The notes under the pieces were generated by a model. The model ran no database searches and was not told the DNA's origin. It saw nothing but the letters and a program-made list of their open reading frames with translations. Source: Chryseobacterium aquaeductus (lineage in GTDB: Bacteria; Bacteroidota; Bacteroidia; Flavobacteriales; Weeksellaceae). From it: a stretch of DNA of 64,000 bases. Of this stretch, positions 17,666 through 27,204 are shown one piece after another. The position numbers and the translations under genes are program-made. The DNA lies in contig NZ_CAJIMS010000001.1 in the NCBI RefSeq assembly GCF_905175375.1, positions 868,001 through 932,000 on the forward strand, read 5' to 3'. Each line of letters opens with the position of its first letter. Position 1 is the first letter of the stretch.

Positions 17666-17917
17666 TTACGATCCGTTTTTTGCTTCGTTTTTCTTTTTCT
17701 GTCTCAAAACATACAGATACAGACTTTCAACTTTCGCTCTTGCCCAATCTGTTTTTCGTAAAAATTTCAATGATGAATTAATGCTTGGGTTATCTGTAAA
17801 ACATTTGATATTGATTTGTTTTCCCAGTTCCTCAAAACCCTGATAATATTCTACCAATTCTTCAAGAATGGCATCAAGTCGTTTTCCGTGTAAAGGGTCT
17901 TTTGATTTTTCTTCCAT
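17666..17917 (-). CDS. VF530-type (DUF2132) small DNA-binding protein
   Basis: An 83-residue basic protein. DPLHGKRLDAILEELVEYY, ELGKQINIKCFTDNPS and SSLKFLRKTDWARAKVE are the continuous signature of the DUF2132/VF530 family. An NMR structure of a member suggested DNA binding. It stands alone upstream of the SlyD-type gene on the same strand. The biological role is unknown. Confidence 0.88.
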   Translation of the reverse strand: MEEKSKDPLHGKRLDAILEELVEYYQGFEELGKQINIKCFTDNPSINSSLKFLRKTDWARAKVESLYLYVLRQKKKNEAKNGS

Positions 17918-18047
17918 AACGCAGTAAAATTAAAATATTTTATCATACTTCACCATTAAAATTGGTTAAACAATCAATCTTTAGTATTTTTGATGAAGGC
18001 CTTTTTTATCAAAAGCTATTCTTAAAAATCACTCATTACAATAAAAC

Positions 18048-18205
18048 ATGAGCAAAAATAACGAAGCGAACAGGAAAAAAACAAAAACAAAATCGATCAG
18101 AAAAAACGTAAAATACAAAATGCGGAAGCTGAAAGAAAAGTACGTTTGAAACAAATTCGTGAAGATTTTAAGGCAAAGGAAGCTGATAATAATCTTTCAG
18201 ATTAA
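18048..18205 (+). pseudogene. Small basic protein gene interrupted by one-base frameshift in an A-tract
   Basis: ATG 18048 opens a frame starting MSKNNEANRKK that stops after 33 codons. Directly after the seven-A run at 18075-18081 another frame becomes protein-like and continues to TAA 18203-18205 (QKKRKIQNAEAERKVRLKQ and then REDFKAKEADNN). Adding one A would join them into a 52-residue Lys/Glu-rich, probably helical protein. Either the gene is broken, it uses slippage, or the assembly lost one A. I do not recognise a named family. Confidence 0.5.
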
Positions 18206-18304
18206 TGAAATACAAGATTGTATTTTGTTACGAACAAGGATATCTTAAACATATTTAATTTGCAGCAGGTTATAAACCGACGTAAAAGTAATAATTAAAA
18301 ATCC

Positions 18305-18429
18305 GTAAGTTCGACTGTATTTCTGAAGGAAAAATGTATCGAGAACTTTTTGAATGATGAACAAATTTTGTTTTTGGGTTCGCTGGGTCTCGATACAAAT
18401 TCTTTTTAGAGAATTTTGCTCGAACTGAC
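18305..18429. repeat. MITE-like imperfect inverted repeat
   Basis: Left arm 18305-18346 and right arm 18387-18429 are imperfect reverse complements. Both begin GTAAGTTCGA or GTCAGTTCGA at the outer end and have TGTATCGAGA at the inner end, with a loop of about 40 nt. No transposase is present. The TCTCGATACA...TCGAACTGACG pattern is one I associate with repeats in Chryseobacterium genomes (memory only). Confidence 0.65.
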
Positions 18430-18523
18430 GGAAGTAAAACTTTCTGTTATCATTATCTTCACTAAATTTACCCTTTGGAATTACAAGATTTCATCCATTC
18501 TTAAAAACAATGATACACTTTAT

Positions 18524-19732
18524 ATGAAAATCCTTCACACCGCCGACTGGCATTTGGGTAAAAGATTAGAACGTTTTTCAAGACTGGAAGAGCAGGTTTT
18601 GGTGATGAATGAAATTATTGAAATCGCAGATGAAAACAGTGTAGATTTGGTTTTGATCGCAGGAGATCTGTTTGACAATTTCAATCCGAGTGTAGAAGCG
18701 ACAGAACTTTTTTATAAAACGCTGAAACGTTTATCATTAAACGGAAAACGTCCTGTTATTGCGATTTCCGGTAACCACGATTCGCCAAGTCTGATTGACG
18801 CTCCTGATCCTTTGGCTAGAGAATGCGGAATTATTTTAATCGGTCATCCAAAAGCGAATATTGCACCTTTTGAACTCGAACATTTTAAAATTTCAAATAC
18901 TTCTGCAGGTTTTATTGAATTGGAATTTAAAAATCACAATTTTCCTGTAAGAATCTTGCATACACCTTTTGCCAATGAAGTTCGTCTAAAAGAATATTTT
19001 GGCGAAAATAAAGAAGAAGAACTCAACAATGTTCTGAGAGAAAACTGGAAACAAATTGCTGATGAATTCTGTAACGAAAGTGGCATCAATCTTTTGATGG
19101 CACATTTGTATATGAATAAAAAAGGCGCACCACTTTTGGAAGAACCTGAAGGCGAAAAACCAATCAAAATCGGAAATGCAGATTTAATCTGGTCAGATAT
19201 TATTCCACATCAGATTCAATACACTGCTTTGGGACATCTGCACGGTTTTCAAAACATCGGAACTTCGGAAAAACCTGTCGTTTATTCGTCTTCACCATTG
19301 TGCTATAGTTTTAGTGAGGCCGGACAAACAAAATACGTTTCCATTATTGAGGCAGAACCCAACAAACCGGTTTCATTTGAAAAATTGGCTCTTAAGAACG
19401 GTAAATCTTTAGTCAGAAAAACTTTTGATTCTGTAGACAAAACGGTTGAATGGCTTCTAGAAAACCCAAATTCTTTGGTCGAAGTGACTTTGGAAAGCGA
19501 AACATTTTTAAAAGCTGAAGAAAGAAAATTAATTTATCAGTCTCACGGTGGAATTGTGCATTTGATTCCGAGAGTAAAAAATCAGGATTTTAACGAAAAT
19601 CAATTGAGTGAAATTAATCTCAATCAGGATATTCAGGCTTTGTTTAAAGATTATTTCAGATCTAAAAATGGTGGGCAGGAAGCCAATGAAGATTTAATTC
19701 ATTTATTTAATGAAATCGCTTCTGAGAAATAA
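18524..19732 (+). CDS. sbcD: Exonuclease subunit SbcD
   Basis: A 402-residue calcineurin-like metallophosphoesterase, the nuclease subunit of the SbcCD (Mre11-Rad50-like) complex that trims hairpins and blocked DNA ends. Motifs in order: TADWHLGKRLE (D-x-H), LIAGDLFDNFNP (GD), AISGNHDSP (GNHD), LLMAHLYM and ALGHLHGFQ (GHxH-type). ATG 18524 gives the standard start MKILHTADWHLG; the frame open further upstream overlaps the inverted repeat and is not family-like. sbcC follows after 166 bp on the same strand. Confidence 0.96.
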   Translation: MKILHTADWHLGKRLERFSRLEEQVLVMNEIIEIADENSVDLVLIAGDLFDNFNPSVEATELFYKTLKRLSLNGKRPVIAISGNHDSPSLIDAPDPLARECGIILIGHPKANIAPFELEHFKISNTSAGFIELEFKNHNFPVRILHTPFANEVRLKEYFGENKEEELNNVLRENWKQIADEFCNESGINLLMAHLYMNKKGAPLLEEPEGEKPIKIGNADLIWSDIIPHQIQYTALGHLHGFQNIGTSEKPVVYSSSPLCYSFSEAGQTKYVSIIEAEPNKPVSFEKLALKNGKSLVRKTFDSVDKTVEWLLENPNSLVEVTLESETFLKAEERKLIYQSHGGIVHLIPRVKNQDFNENQLSEINLNQDIQALFKDYFRSKNGGQEANEDLIHLFNEIASEK

Positions 19733-19898
19733 TTTTATCTCAAAATATTTTAACCATTAAGATATATTAAATTAATAAGTTGGATTAAGAGAGATAAATT
19801 TCTTAAGATGTACTTCTTAATTATGCTAACTTTTGAAAAACTTTAAAAGCATCAAAATCTTTTGTGCCTTTTGTGGTTAAACAAACATACATTTAAAA

Positions 19899-22800
19899 AT
19901 GATTCCAATTCAATTGACTTTAGAAGGTCTATATTCTTACCAGGAACGCCAGAAAATTAACTTTGAAAACTTGACAGAAGCAGGTTTATTTGGAATTTTT
20001 GGTGCGGTGGGCTCCGGAAAATCTTCCATTTTGGAGGCGATTTCATTTGCTTTGTATGGAGAAACGGAAAGGCTTAATTCCCGTGACAAACGCGCCTACA
20101 ATATGATGAATTTGAAATCTAACAAATCGTATATCGAGTTTGATTTTATCAATTTTGAAAATAAAAAATTCCGTGCGACAAGAGAATTCAGACGTAATTC
20201 TAAAAATTTTGAAGATGTAAAAGCTCCCACTGTCACATTTTATGAATGGAAAAATGAAAATTGGATTCCTCTGGAGCACACTAATGCAGAAAAAATAATC
20301 GGTCTGAGTTATGCCAATTTCAAACGCACGATTATTATTCCGCAAGGTCAATTTAAAGAATTTCTGGAACTCGGTGCAACAGAACGCACGAATATGATGA
20401 AAGAAATTTTCAGTCTTCAAAAGTTTGATTTGCAGAATAATGTTTCGCTTTTAAATGCAAAAAACAAATCTGAACTCGACCAATTGGAAGGTCAGCTGAA
20501 AGGTTTTGAAGAAGTAAATGAAGAGCTGATTTCAGCGCAAAAAGAACATTTAAACCTTGAACAACAAAAATTTGAGGAGATTAAAATTCAGTTTCTAAAA
20601 ATTGAAGAAAAGTATCAGCAACTTAAAATATTAAAGACAGATTTTGAATCATTGAATCAGAAAAAATCTGATTTTGAAAAACTGAAATCTCAGAAAACAA
20701 ATATTGATATTTTAGAAACAAAAACTGAATTATTTGATCAGGTTTTCCGAGTTTTTAATCCATTGATTACTGAAAAAAATAAGCTTCAGAAAGAAATTAA
20801 ATCTTATCAAAAAGATGAAGAAAATCAAATTAAAATATTATCGGAAACGGAAACGGAATTCAAATCTTTAACTGAAAAACTTTCGGCGATTTTGCCAAAA
20901 TTTGAAGTTTTGGAACAATCTAAAATTCAGGAAAACGATTTGAATTTAATGGTACAAATGCTGAAGTTTTCCGATGAAATTGAAATTCTGAGAGACAGAA
21001 CTAAAAAAGGTTCTGAAAAAGTGCAGGAAGTAGAAGCGAATAATAAAGTCATTGAAAAAAAGCTGACCGAGCTTGCAAAAGAAACAGAATTTTTAAAGCC
21101 CAAAAAACTAGATTCAACTCTATTGAGCAATGTCGGAAACTGGTTTTTGCAGAAAAGAAATCTGAGTGAATCTTTTCTAAAACAAAACGAAAAAACGAGC
21201 CAAAAGAAGAATGAGATTGAAAAAATTTGGTCAGAATTAAAACCATTTGAGATCAATACTGAAAGTTTTAAAAATGATTTTAAAACTCAGATCGATGCAT
21301 TAGAAATTCAGAAAAAAGAACTTTCGGAAAAACAAAAACATCTGGAAGTTCAGCAAAAGTTGTCACATTTTGCCAGTGAATTACACGACGGAAAATCTTG
21401 TCCTCTTTGTGGATCGCTGGAACATCCGAATGTTGTGGAATTTGATGATGTAAATTCTGAATTGATTGAACTTCAAAAGCAAATCGAATATCTTGAAAAT
21501 CAAAAACAGGAAATTCAGAAAAAATCTTCGGAAATTGAGAAAATTCTTGACCGTAAAAATATTTTTGAAGAGCAATTGAAATCAGAAGAAGAAATTTTGA
21601 AACAAATTCAAATCAACATTCAAAATCACAAACAGAATTTTATCTGGAAAGATTTTAATGCTGAAAATGAAACTGAGTTTGAACAAAAACGTCTGCAATC
21701 ATTTGAAATTGAAAAACAGATTGAAAAGATTGGTCAAAATATTACTCAAGAGCAGAAAAATCTTGATAAAGAGCGAGAAACTCTTGATCATTACAATAAA
21801 GCTTTGGAAAAATTCAGGTTAGATGAAGCGAAAAAAGCCGAACAGATCAAAACCAATGAACAAAATCTAAAAATTCTTAGTTGGAAAGATTATCATGAAA
21901 AAACGATTGCTGACGTTGAAGAAAGCTACCAAAAACTCACACAGGCAAACTTTGAAACAGAGCAAAATTATCAGAATTTTATAAAAAAAGAAAAAGAACT
22001 TTCACCAAAACTGGCCGAACAAAAAACAATTGTCACTCAACTCGGAAAAAGAATTTTGGAACTTGAAAAAGAAATCTCCGATAATGAAAATGGTATTAAA
22101 CAATCTTTGTCAAAACAAAATTTCACAGAATTGATTGAGGTTCAGACGATTTTATCACAAGAAATCGATGTTCAGGATGCCAGAAATAAAATCCAGAAAT
22201 TCAGAATCGATTTTGAAACACTTAAAAACGGAATTTCAGAATTAGAAACCAAACTCAAAGATTTTTCTTTTGATGAAGAACAGTTTGCAGCAGCTGAAAA
22301 TCTATTTAAAAATTCTGAAACCGAATTGAAAACCGCAAATGATTCTATAGTAAAAATAAGTTCAGAAATTGAAAGACTTGAAAAAGAATTTAAGAAAAAA
22401 GAAGATTTACTGAAAATTCTTAGTCAGCTTCAAAAGCGTTCAGATAACCTAAAAATTATGACCAATCTCTTTAAAGGAGCGGGTTTTGTACAATATGTTT
22501 CGTCTATCTATCTTCGTCAGCTTTGTGATCACGCCAACGTGCGATTCCATCGGATGACAAGAAATCAGCTCAGTTTGCAATTGAACGAAAGTAATGATTT
22601 TGAAATCATCGATTATCTGAATGAAGGTCGTAGCCGCAGCGTAAAAACTTTGTCTGGCGGACAAGCTTTTCAGGTTTCGCTGAGTTTGGCTTTGGCTTTG
22701 GCAGAGAGTGTTCAGGCAAATGCACAATCAGAGAAAAACTTCTTTTTCATCGACGAAGGTTTCGGAACTCAAGACGTAGAATCTGTGAATATTGTGTTTG

Positions 22801-22937
22801 AAACCTTGATGAATCTCCAAAAAGAAAACCGAATTGTCGGCATCATTTCCCATGTAGAAGAACTGAAAGAAAAAATTCCGGTTTCGCTGAATATTACAAA
22901 GGATGAGGAACGGGGAAGTTTGATTGAAGTGGTTTAA
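19899..22937 (+). CDS. sbcC: Exonuclease subunit SbcC
   Basis: A 1012-residue SMC/Rad50-type ATPase partner of SbcD. The N-terminal Walker A is GAVGSGKSS. Long coiled coils rich in Glu, Lys and Gln occupy about residues 180-480 and 520-830. The zinc hook CPLC sits at 501-504, almost exactly in the middle, which mediates dimerisation. The C-terminal lobe has the ABC signature LSGGQAFQVSLSLALAL and the Walker B FFFIDEGFGTQD. All parts needed for function are present. It forms an operon with sbcD. Confidence 0.96.
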   Translation: MIPIQLTLEGLYSYQERQKINFENLTEAGLFGIFGAVGSGKSSILEAISFALYGETERLNSRDKRAYNMMNLKSNKSYIEFDFINFENKKFRATREFRRNSKNFEDVKAPTVTFYEWKNENWIPLEHTNAEKIIGLSYANFKRTIIIPQGQFKEFLELGATERTNMMKEIFSLQKFDLQNNVSLLNAKNKSELDQLEGQLKGFEEVNEELISAQKEHLNLEQQKFEEIKIQFLKIEEKYQQLKILKTDFESLNQKKSDFEKLKSQKTNIDILETKTELFDQVFRVFNPLITEKNKLQKEIKSYQKDEENQIKILSETETEFKSLTEKLSAILPKFEVLEQSKIQENDLNLMVQMLKFSDEIEILRDRTKKGSEKVQEVEANNKVIEKKLTELAKETEFLKPKKLDSTLLSNVGNWFLQKRNLSESFLKQNEKTSQKKNEIEKIWSELKPFEINTESFKNDFKTQIDALEIQKKELSEKQKHLEVQQKLSHFASELHDGKSCPLCGSLEHPNVVEFDDVNSELIELQKQIEYLENQKQEIQKKSSEIEKILDRKNIFEEQLKSEEEILKQIQINIQNHKQNFIWKDFNAENETEFEQKRLQSFEIEKQIEKIGQNITQEQKNLDKERETLDHYNKALEKFRLDEAKKAEQIKTNEQNLKILSWKDYHEKTIADVEESYQKLTQANFETEQNYQNFIKKEKELSPKLAEQKTIVTQLGKRILELEKEISDNENGIKQSLSKQNFTELIEVQTILSQEIDVQDARNKIQKFRIDFETLKNGISELETKLKDFSFDEEQFAAAENLFKNSETELKTANDSIVKISSEIERLEKEFKKKEDLLKILSQLQKRSDNLKIMTNLFKGAGFVQYVSSIYLRQLCDHANVRFHRMTRNQLSLQLNESNDFEIIDYLNEGRSRSVKTLSGGQAFQVSLSLALALAESVQANAQSEKNFFFIDEGFGTQDVESVNIVFETLMNLQKENRIVGIISHVEELKEKIPVSLNITKDEERGSLIEVV

Positions 22938-22976
22938 AATTTAGTCTTTATATTTACATCTGAATTACAAAAATCT

Positions 22977-23435
22977 ATGCAGAATTTACCACTTATCTTA
23001 AAGCCCGGAAAAATTAAAAATACGATATTACTTCTCATAAGCATTGGCTTTGTGAGTATGGGAATTTCACTGCTCGAAAAAAATCTGTGGATTGCAGTTT
23101 TAAACATTGTTTTTTTCGGGTTCTGCTTGGTTATTTTCCTGATCAACATGATTCCGGGGTCAGCATATCTGAAAATTGATGAACGAGGAATTGAGATGAA
23201 AAATCTTTTCAGAATCACATTTATTCCTTGGCAGGCTGTGAGTGGCTTTAAAACAAAATCAATATTCATCAACAAAATGGTGACTTTTACGATTGATAAG
23301 AAACTTCTTGAGAATTCTAAAATGAAAGGTAAAACAGGTGCATTTCCTGATACTTACGGGATGTCTGCGAAAAATCTGGCAAATCTTCTGAATTATTATA
23401 AGGCTAAATTTGATGACGGTTTATACTACAAATAA
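22977..23435 (+). CDS. STM3941-family membrane protein
   Basis: A 152-residue protein with two hydrophobic helices near the N-terminus (about 16-31 and 40-58) followed by a soluble PH-like region: YLKIDERGIEMKNLFRITFIPW then VSGFKTKSIFINKMV. The end YGMSAKNLANLLNYYKAKF matches what I remember of STM3941-family proteins. Function is unknown. It sits 39 bp after sbcC and may be co-transcribed, ending at the shared hairpin. Confidence 0.75.
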   Translation: MQNLPLILKPGKIKNTILLLISIGFVSMGISLLEKNLWIAVLNIVFFGFCLVIFLINMIPGSAYLKIDERGIEMKNLFRITFIPWQAVSGFKTKSIFINKMVTFTIDKKLLENSKMKGKTGAFPDTYGMSAKNLANLLNYYKAKFDDGLYYK

Positions 23436-23442
23436 TATGATA

Positions 23443-23478
23443 AAAAAGCTCCGATAAAAATTTTCACAGGAGCTTTTT
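23443..23478. terminator. Bidirectional terminator
   Basis: A 10-bp stem (23443-23452 with 23469-23478, AAAAAGCTCC/GGAGCTTTTT) lies between the convergent STM3941-like and LLM oxidoreductase genes. Confidence 0.75.
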
Positions 23479-23486
23479 GTTTCTTA

Positions 23487-24506
23487 TTATTTGACTTTCG
23501 GAGCAACTTTCTCACCAAACAGTTCGATCGACTTCATCATCACATCATTTTCCGGAGCACCCACATCCATGTGACCAATAAATCTGGTGATCCCAAAAAT
23601 TTCTTTCATGTAATTAATTTTATCGGTAACCTCTTCGGTATTTCCTATAAATAATGCACCTTCTTTTGCTCTTCCGCCTTCGTACTGCATTTTGGTGTAA
23701 GGAGCCCAGCCACGGGATTTCCCGATTCGATCCATTTGAGATTTGTAATTATTAAAATATCCATCTACCACATTTTGGTCTTCGCTCACAAAAGTATGCG
23801 AATGAATGGCAAGCTGCATTTCAGACTCGTCATGCCCGGCTTTGATATATTCTTGCTTGTAAAATTCAATTAAACTTTTAAACTGAATCGGCATTCCGCC
23901 AATGATTGCAACGACCAATGGCATTCCTAATTGTGCGGCACTCAAGACCGATTGCGGAGTTCCGCCAACAGCTCTCCAAATCGGAAGTTTTCCATTATTC
24001 GTCGCTCTCGGATAAACAGTTTGGTTTTGCATCGGAGCACGGAGTTTACCCGACCAGGATACGTTTTCTTCTGAGTTGATTTTTAGTAATAATTCTAATT
24101 TCTCGTCAAATAACTCTTCATAATCATTCAAAGAATATCCGTACAAAGGAAAAGATTCAATGAAACTTCCACGACCAACATAAATTTCGGCTCTTCCGTT
24201 TGAGATTAAATCTAATGTTGCAAAATCTTCGTAAACTTTTACAGGTTCAGACGAACTTAAAACCGTAACGCCACTTGCCAATTTTATATTTTTGGTAATA
24301 CTTGCGGCTGCAGCCAAAACCATTTCGGGTGACGAAACTGCGTAGTCTGCACGGTGATGTTCTCCCATTGCAAAAACATCGATTCCCACTTCATCCATTA
24401 ATTTTACCTGCTGTAGTATTTCACGGATTTTTATTCCCGCATCTTTATATTTTCCGGTGGCCTGGTCGAAAGCTAGATCGCCAAACATTCCTATTCCTAA
24501 TTCCAT
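23487..24506 (-). CDS. LLM class flavin-dependent oxidoreductase
   Basis: A 339-residue luciferase-like TIM-barrel monooxygenase/oxidoreductase using FMN or F420-like flavin. The start MELGIGMFGDLAFD and VFAMGEHHRADYAVSSPEMV are family hallmarks, as are IKLASGVTVLSSSEPVKVYEDFATLDLISNGR in segments and later GTPQSVLSAAQLGMPL. It resembles the group of alkanal-monooxygenase-like proteins without known substrate. Single gene. Its promoter region overlaps an inverted repeat at 24583-24660. Confidence 0.9.
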   Translation of the reverse strand: MELGIGMFGDLAFDQATGKYKDAGIKIREILQQVKLMDEVGIDVFAMGEHHRADYAVSSPEMVLAAAASITKNIKLASGVTVLSSSEPVKVYEDFATLDLISNGRAEIYVGRGSFIESFPLYGYSLNDYEELFDEKLELLLKINSEENVSWSGKLRAPMQNQTVYPRATNNGKLPIWRAVGGTPQSVLSAAQLGMPLVVAIIGGMPIQFKSLIEFYKQEYIKAGHDESEMQLAIHSHTFVSEDQNVVDGYFNNYKSQMDRIGKSRGWAPYTKMQYEGGRAKEGALFIGNTEEVTDKINYMKEIFGITRFIGHMDVGAPENDVMMKSIELFGEKVAPKVK

Positions 24507-24582
24507 ATTGTTGATTTTTATAGTACAAAATTAGGGTAATGAATTATTAAAAACATTGATGTTTGGTAAGAACGATTACCTA

Positions 24583-24660
24583 AACACGAAGGTTACAAAT
24601 GTTTTTCACAAATGGTCACAATTAATTTTTGTGGTATTTGTGAATAGTAGTATTCGTGTT
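24583..24660. repeat. Palindromic intergenic repeat (CACGAA/TTCGTG type)
   Basis: The ends AACACGAA and TTCGTGTT pair, and inside them TTCACAAATGGTCACAA pairs imperfectly with TTGTGGTATTTGTGAA. The element is a long imperfect hairpin upstream of the LLM gene. Similar words occur near 16570-16600. Confidence 0.6.
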
Positions 24661-24668
24661 GAAAAAGA

Positions 24669-24693
24669 AAATCCAGCCTTATTCAGACTGGAT
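24669..24693 (-). terminator. Terminator after S9 peptidase gene
   Basis: A 7-bp stem AATCCAG/CTGGATT (24669-24675 with 24687-24693) is followed on the minus strand by TTTCTTTTT, 58 bp after the peptidase stop. Confidence 0.65.
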
Positions 24694-24750
24694 TGATATC
24701 ATTAAATAAATTTTAAAACTAAATGCCAAGAGCCATTTGCAGGCGGCAAT

Positions 24751-26892
24751 CTACTTCTTCAAATTCTGATCAAAATAATCTGTCACTTTCTGCATCAGAT
24801 GCACTCGGTCTTTTCCCACAACATTATGAGGATGTCCCGGATAGACAAAGTAATCTAATTGCACGCCGTTATCAACCGCAGATTTGATGAATTTCATCGA
24901 ATGTTGCCAAACTACAACATCATCCTGAGCACCATGAATCATCAGTAATTTTCCTTTTAAGTTCTGTACTTTATCCAAAAGATTTGAAGCCGCATACCCT
25001 TGCGGATTTTCCTGCGGAGAATCCATATATCTTTCTCCATACATGATTTCGTACATACTCCAATCGATCACAGGACCACCGGCAACTCCTACTTTGAAAA
25101 CATCCGGATAACGAAGCATGAAACTGGTCGTCATAAAACCACCAAAACTCCATCCATGGATGCCCAATTTCTCAGAATCTACATACGGAAGAGACTGCAA
25201 ATATTTCACTCCCTGCATTTGGTCGTTCATTTCCGTTGTTCCCAGATTTCTGAAAACAGCCTGTTCAAATTTCATCCCTCGGTTGGAAGATCCTCTGCCG
25301 TCCATCGTGAAGATGATGTATCCGTTTTGTGCCATATATTCGTACCATAGATTTCCGGAAGCCGGAAAACTGTTGGTTACCAATTGCAAATGGGGACCAT
25401 TGTACAGATAAACAATTGCAGGATATTTTTTATTAGGATCAAAGTTGGTCGGAAGAATGATTTTCCCGTACAATAAAGTTCCGTCATCAGCTTTTAAGTT
25501 GATATTTTTAATCTCCGGACGCTGATAATTTTTCAGGGGATTTTCTGATGTCAGAAGATTTGTCGATTTTAAAGTTGTTGTGTTGATGATATTGGCAACT
25601 CTTGGCGTATTTGAATTGCTGTAAGAATCATACAAATGATTTCCGTCGCTGCTCAAAATTGCTGCGTGCATTCCTTCTGCATTGTCTAATTTCTGTGTCT
25701 TGAAAGTCGCCCAGTTGATTCTGTACAAATGTCTTTCTGTAGGATTTTCCTGAGTAGAGACGTAATAGATTTCTTTTTTCTTTTCATTAAATCCTAAAAT
25801 ATCGGTTACCAGCCAATCTCCCTTCGTGATCTGAGCAATCAAACCTTTCTCTAAACTATAATGGAATAAATGATTGTAACCCGTTCTCTGACTTTGCCAG
25901 ATAAAATCTGTGTTGGAATTTGGGAAGAATAATAAAGGATGTTGCGGCTCCACATATTTATCATTGGTTTCTTCAAACAAAGTTTTCACCAGTGTTCCCG
26001 TAGAAGCATCATATTGATTCATTTTTAAATGATTCTGACCTCTGTTTAAAACCCCGACAAAAATAAATTTAGAATCCGGGCTCCAGGTAATTGCAGTTAA
26101 ATATTGATCTTTTTCACCTTCAATTTTTAAGAAAGTGGTTGATTCATTTTTAATATTATAGACACCTAAAGTTACTTCGTGGGAAGTTTTCCCTGCCATC
26201 GGATATTTAATATTTGTATTCACAGCTGGAGTTACAGACCAATCAACAACAGGATAATCAGCTACCATTGTCTGATTCATTCTGTAAAAAGCTACATTTT
26301 CTGAGTTTGGTGATGGAAAAATTCCGCTATCGATACCAAATTCGTTTCTATGAACATTGGAAGATCCGTTGAGAATGTTCTCGTTAGTATCATTGGTTAC
26401 TGCAACTTCTTTTCCGTTTTTATTAATGAATAAATTATTCCCCTTAGTATAAACCAAAGTCTGATTATCAGCCAAGGTCTTCACGTTTGAAGGATTGCCC
26501 CCCAATACTGCCGTGCGCTTTACCTTCCAATCATTTCCGGATTTTTCAATCCAGTACATTTGATCATTGGCTGCGAAATAAGCATTAGAATTACTAATAA
26601 ATTTCAATGGCGGAAGACCTTTCAGTTTTCTGTCTGTAAAATTTTTATTGAGTTGGCTCAAAGAAATCAGTGTGTCTTGCTTATTGGTCTTCAAATCAGT
26701 TAACAAATAGCCTCCTTTAACTGCCTGAATGTAAGATTTACTATCAGCCGACCAAGAAAACTGTGAGATATTTTTCACCGCCAGATTGCTACGCATTCCG
26801 TTTACAGCTTCTGCCATCGTATATTTTTGAGTTTGGGCAAAAACAGTTCCGCCCAATACGACCAATAAGAAAGATAATTTATGTAATTTCAT
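24751..26892 (-). CDS. S9 family peptidase (dipeptidyl-peptidase IV type)
   Basis: A 713-residue exported serine peptidase. The signal peptide (MKLHKLSFLLVVLGGTVFAQ) sends it to the periplasm. Residues about 30-460 form the beta-propeller (DPPIV_N), and the last 240 residues form the alpha/beta-hydrolase. Catalytic Ser is in GIHGWSFGGF, the Asp in HGAQDDVV and the His in YPGHPHNV. The double-Glu region that binds the substrate N-terminus in DPP IV should lie in the propeller, but I did not assign it. It cleaves X-Pro or X-Ala dipeptides from peptides, a common feeding enzyme in Flavobacteriia. Confidence 0.92.
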   Translation of the reverse strand: MKLHKLSFLLVVLGGTVFAQTQKYTMAEAVNGMRSNLAVKNISQFSWSADSKSYIQAVKGGYLLTDLKTNKQDTLISLSQLNKNFTDRKLKGLPPLKFISNSNAYFAANDQMYWIEKSGNDWKVKRTAVLGGNPSNVKTLADNQTLVYTKGNNLFINKNGKEVAVTNDTNENILNGSSNVHRNEFGIDSGIFPSPNSENVAFYRMNQTMVADYPVVDWSVTPAVNTNIKYPMAGKTSHEVTLGVYNIKNESTTFLKIEGEKDQYLTAITWSPDSKFIFVGVLNRGQNHLKMNQYDASTGTLVKTLFEETNDKYVEPQHPLLFFPNSNTDFIWQSQRTGYNHLFHYSLEKGLIAQITKGDWLVTDILGFNEKKKEIYYVSTQENPTERHLYRINWATFKTQKLDNAEGMHAAILSSDGNHLYDSYSNSNTPRVANIINTTTLKSTNLLTSENPLKNYQRPEIKNINLKADDGTLLYGKIILPTNFDPNKKYPAIVYLYNGPHLQLVTNSFPASGNLWYEYMAQNGYIIFTMDGRGSSNRGMKFEQAVFRNLGTTEMNDQMQGVKYLQSLPYVDSEKLGIHGWSFGGFMTTSFMLRYPDVFKVGVAGGPVIDWSMYEIMYGERYMDSPQENPQGYAASNLLDKVQNLKGKLLMIHGAQDDVVVWQHSMKFIKSAVDNGVQLDYFVYPGHPHNVVGKDRVHLMQKVTDYFDQNLKK

Positions 26893-27036
26893 TGTATAAA
26901 ATTGAATCTGTCAAAAGTAAGAAATAAAACCCATCCGTTAAAAAAGGTTAAATAAAAGATGACTTTAAATGAATCAGAAATAAAACTGAGTGGTTTATAT
27001 TCTAAGTTCAAAATGGAAATGACATATCATTCTGAT
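26893..27036. other. Intergenic, no gene seen
   Basis: This is the upstream region of the S9 peptidase gene. I see no coding frame. The right side leads into the 42-bp tandem repeat. Confidence 0.4.
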
Positions 27037-27204
27037 CCGAAAGCCTCTTGCTAGGGTGCGACAAGCTTTCACAGCTTCCGGAAAGCTTCTTGCTAGGGTG
27101 CAGCAAGCTTTCGGGGTTTCCCGAAAGGTCATTACTAGGGTGCGACGGACTTTCGGGACTTCCCGAAAACCTCTTACTAGGGTGCAGGAACCTTTCGGGA
27201 TGCG
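27037..27204. repeat. Tandem repeat, four units of exactly 42 bp with internal dyad
   Basis: Units are 27037-27078, 27079-27120, 27121-27162 and 27163-27204. The core CTAGGGTGC recurs at 27051, 27093, 27135 and 27177, a constant 42-bp period. Each unit can fold with outer arms resembling CCCGAAAG/CTTTCGGG around the invariant core. Arms differ between units while the core does not. The spacing and lack of variable spacers exclude CRISPR. One frame on each strand stays open through all four units as a 14-codon repeat, but no good start codon is visible. Confidence 0.85.

Noticed and set aside
27037-27204. CRISPR array
   Set aside because: The whole 42-bp unit repeats; there are no unique spacers between repeats and no cas genes.
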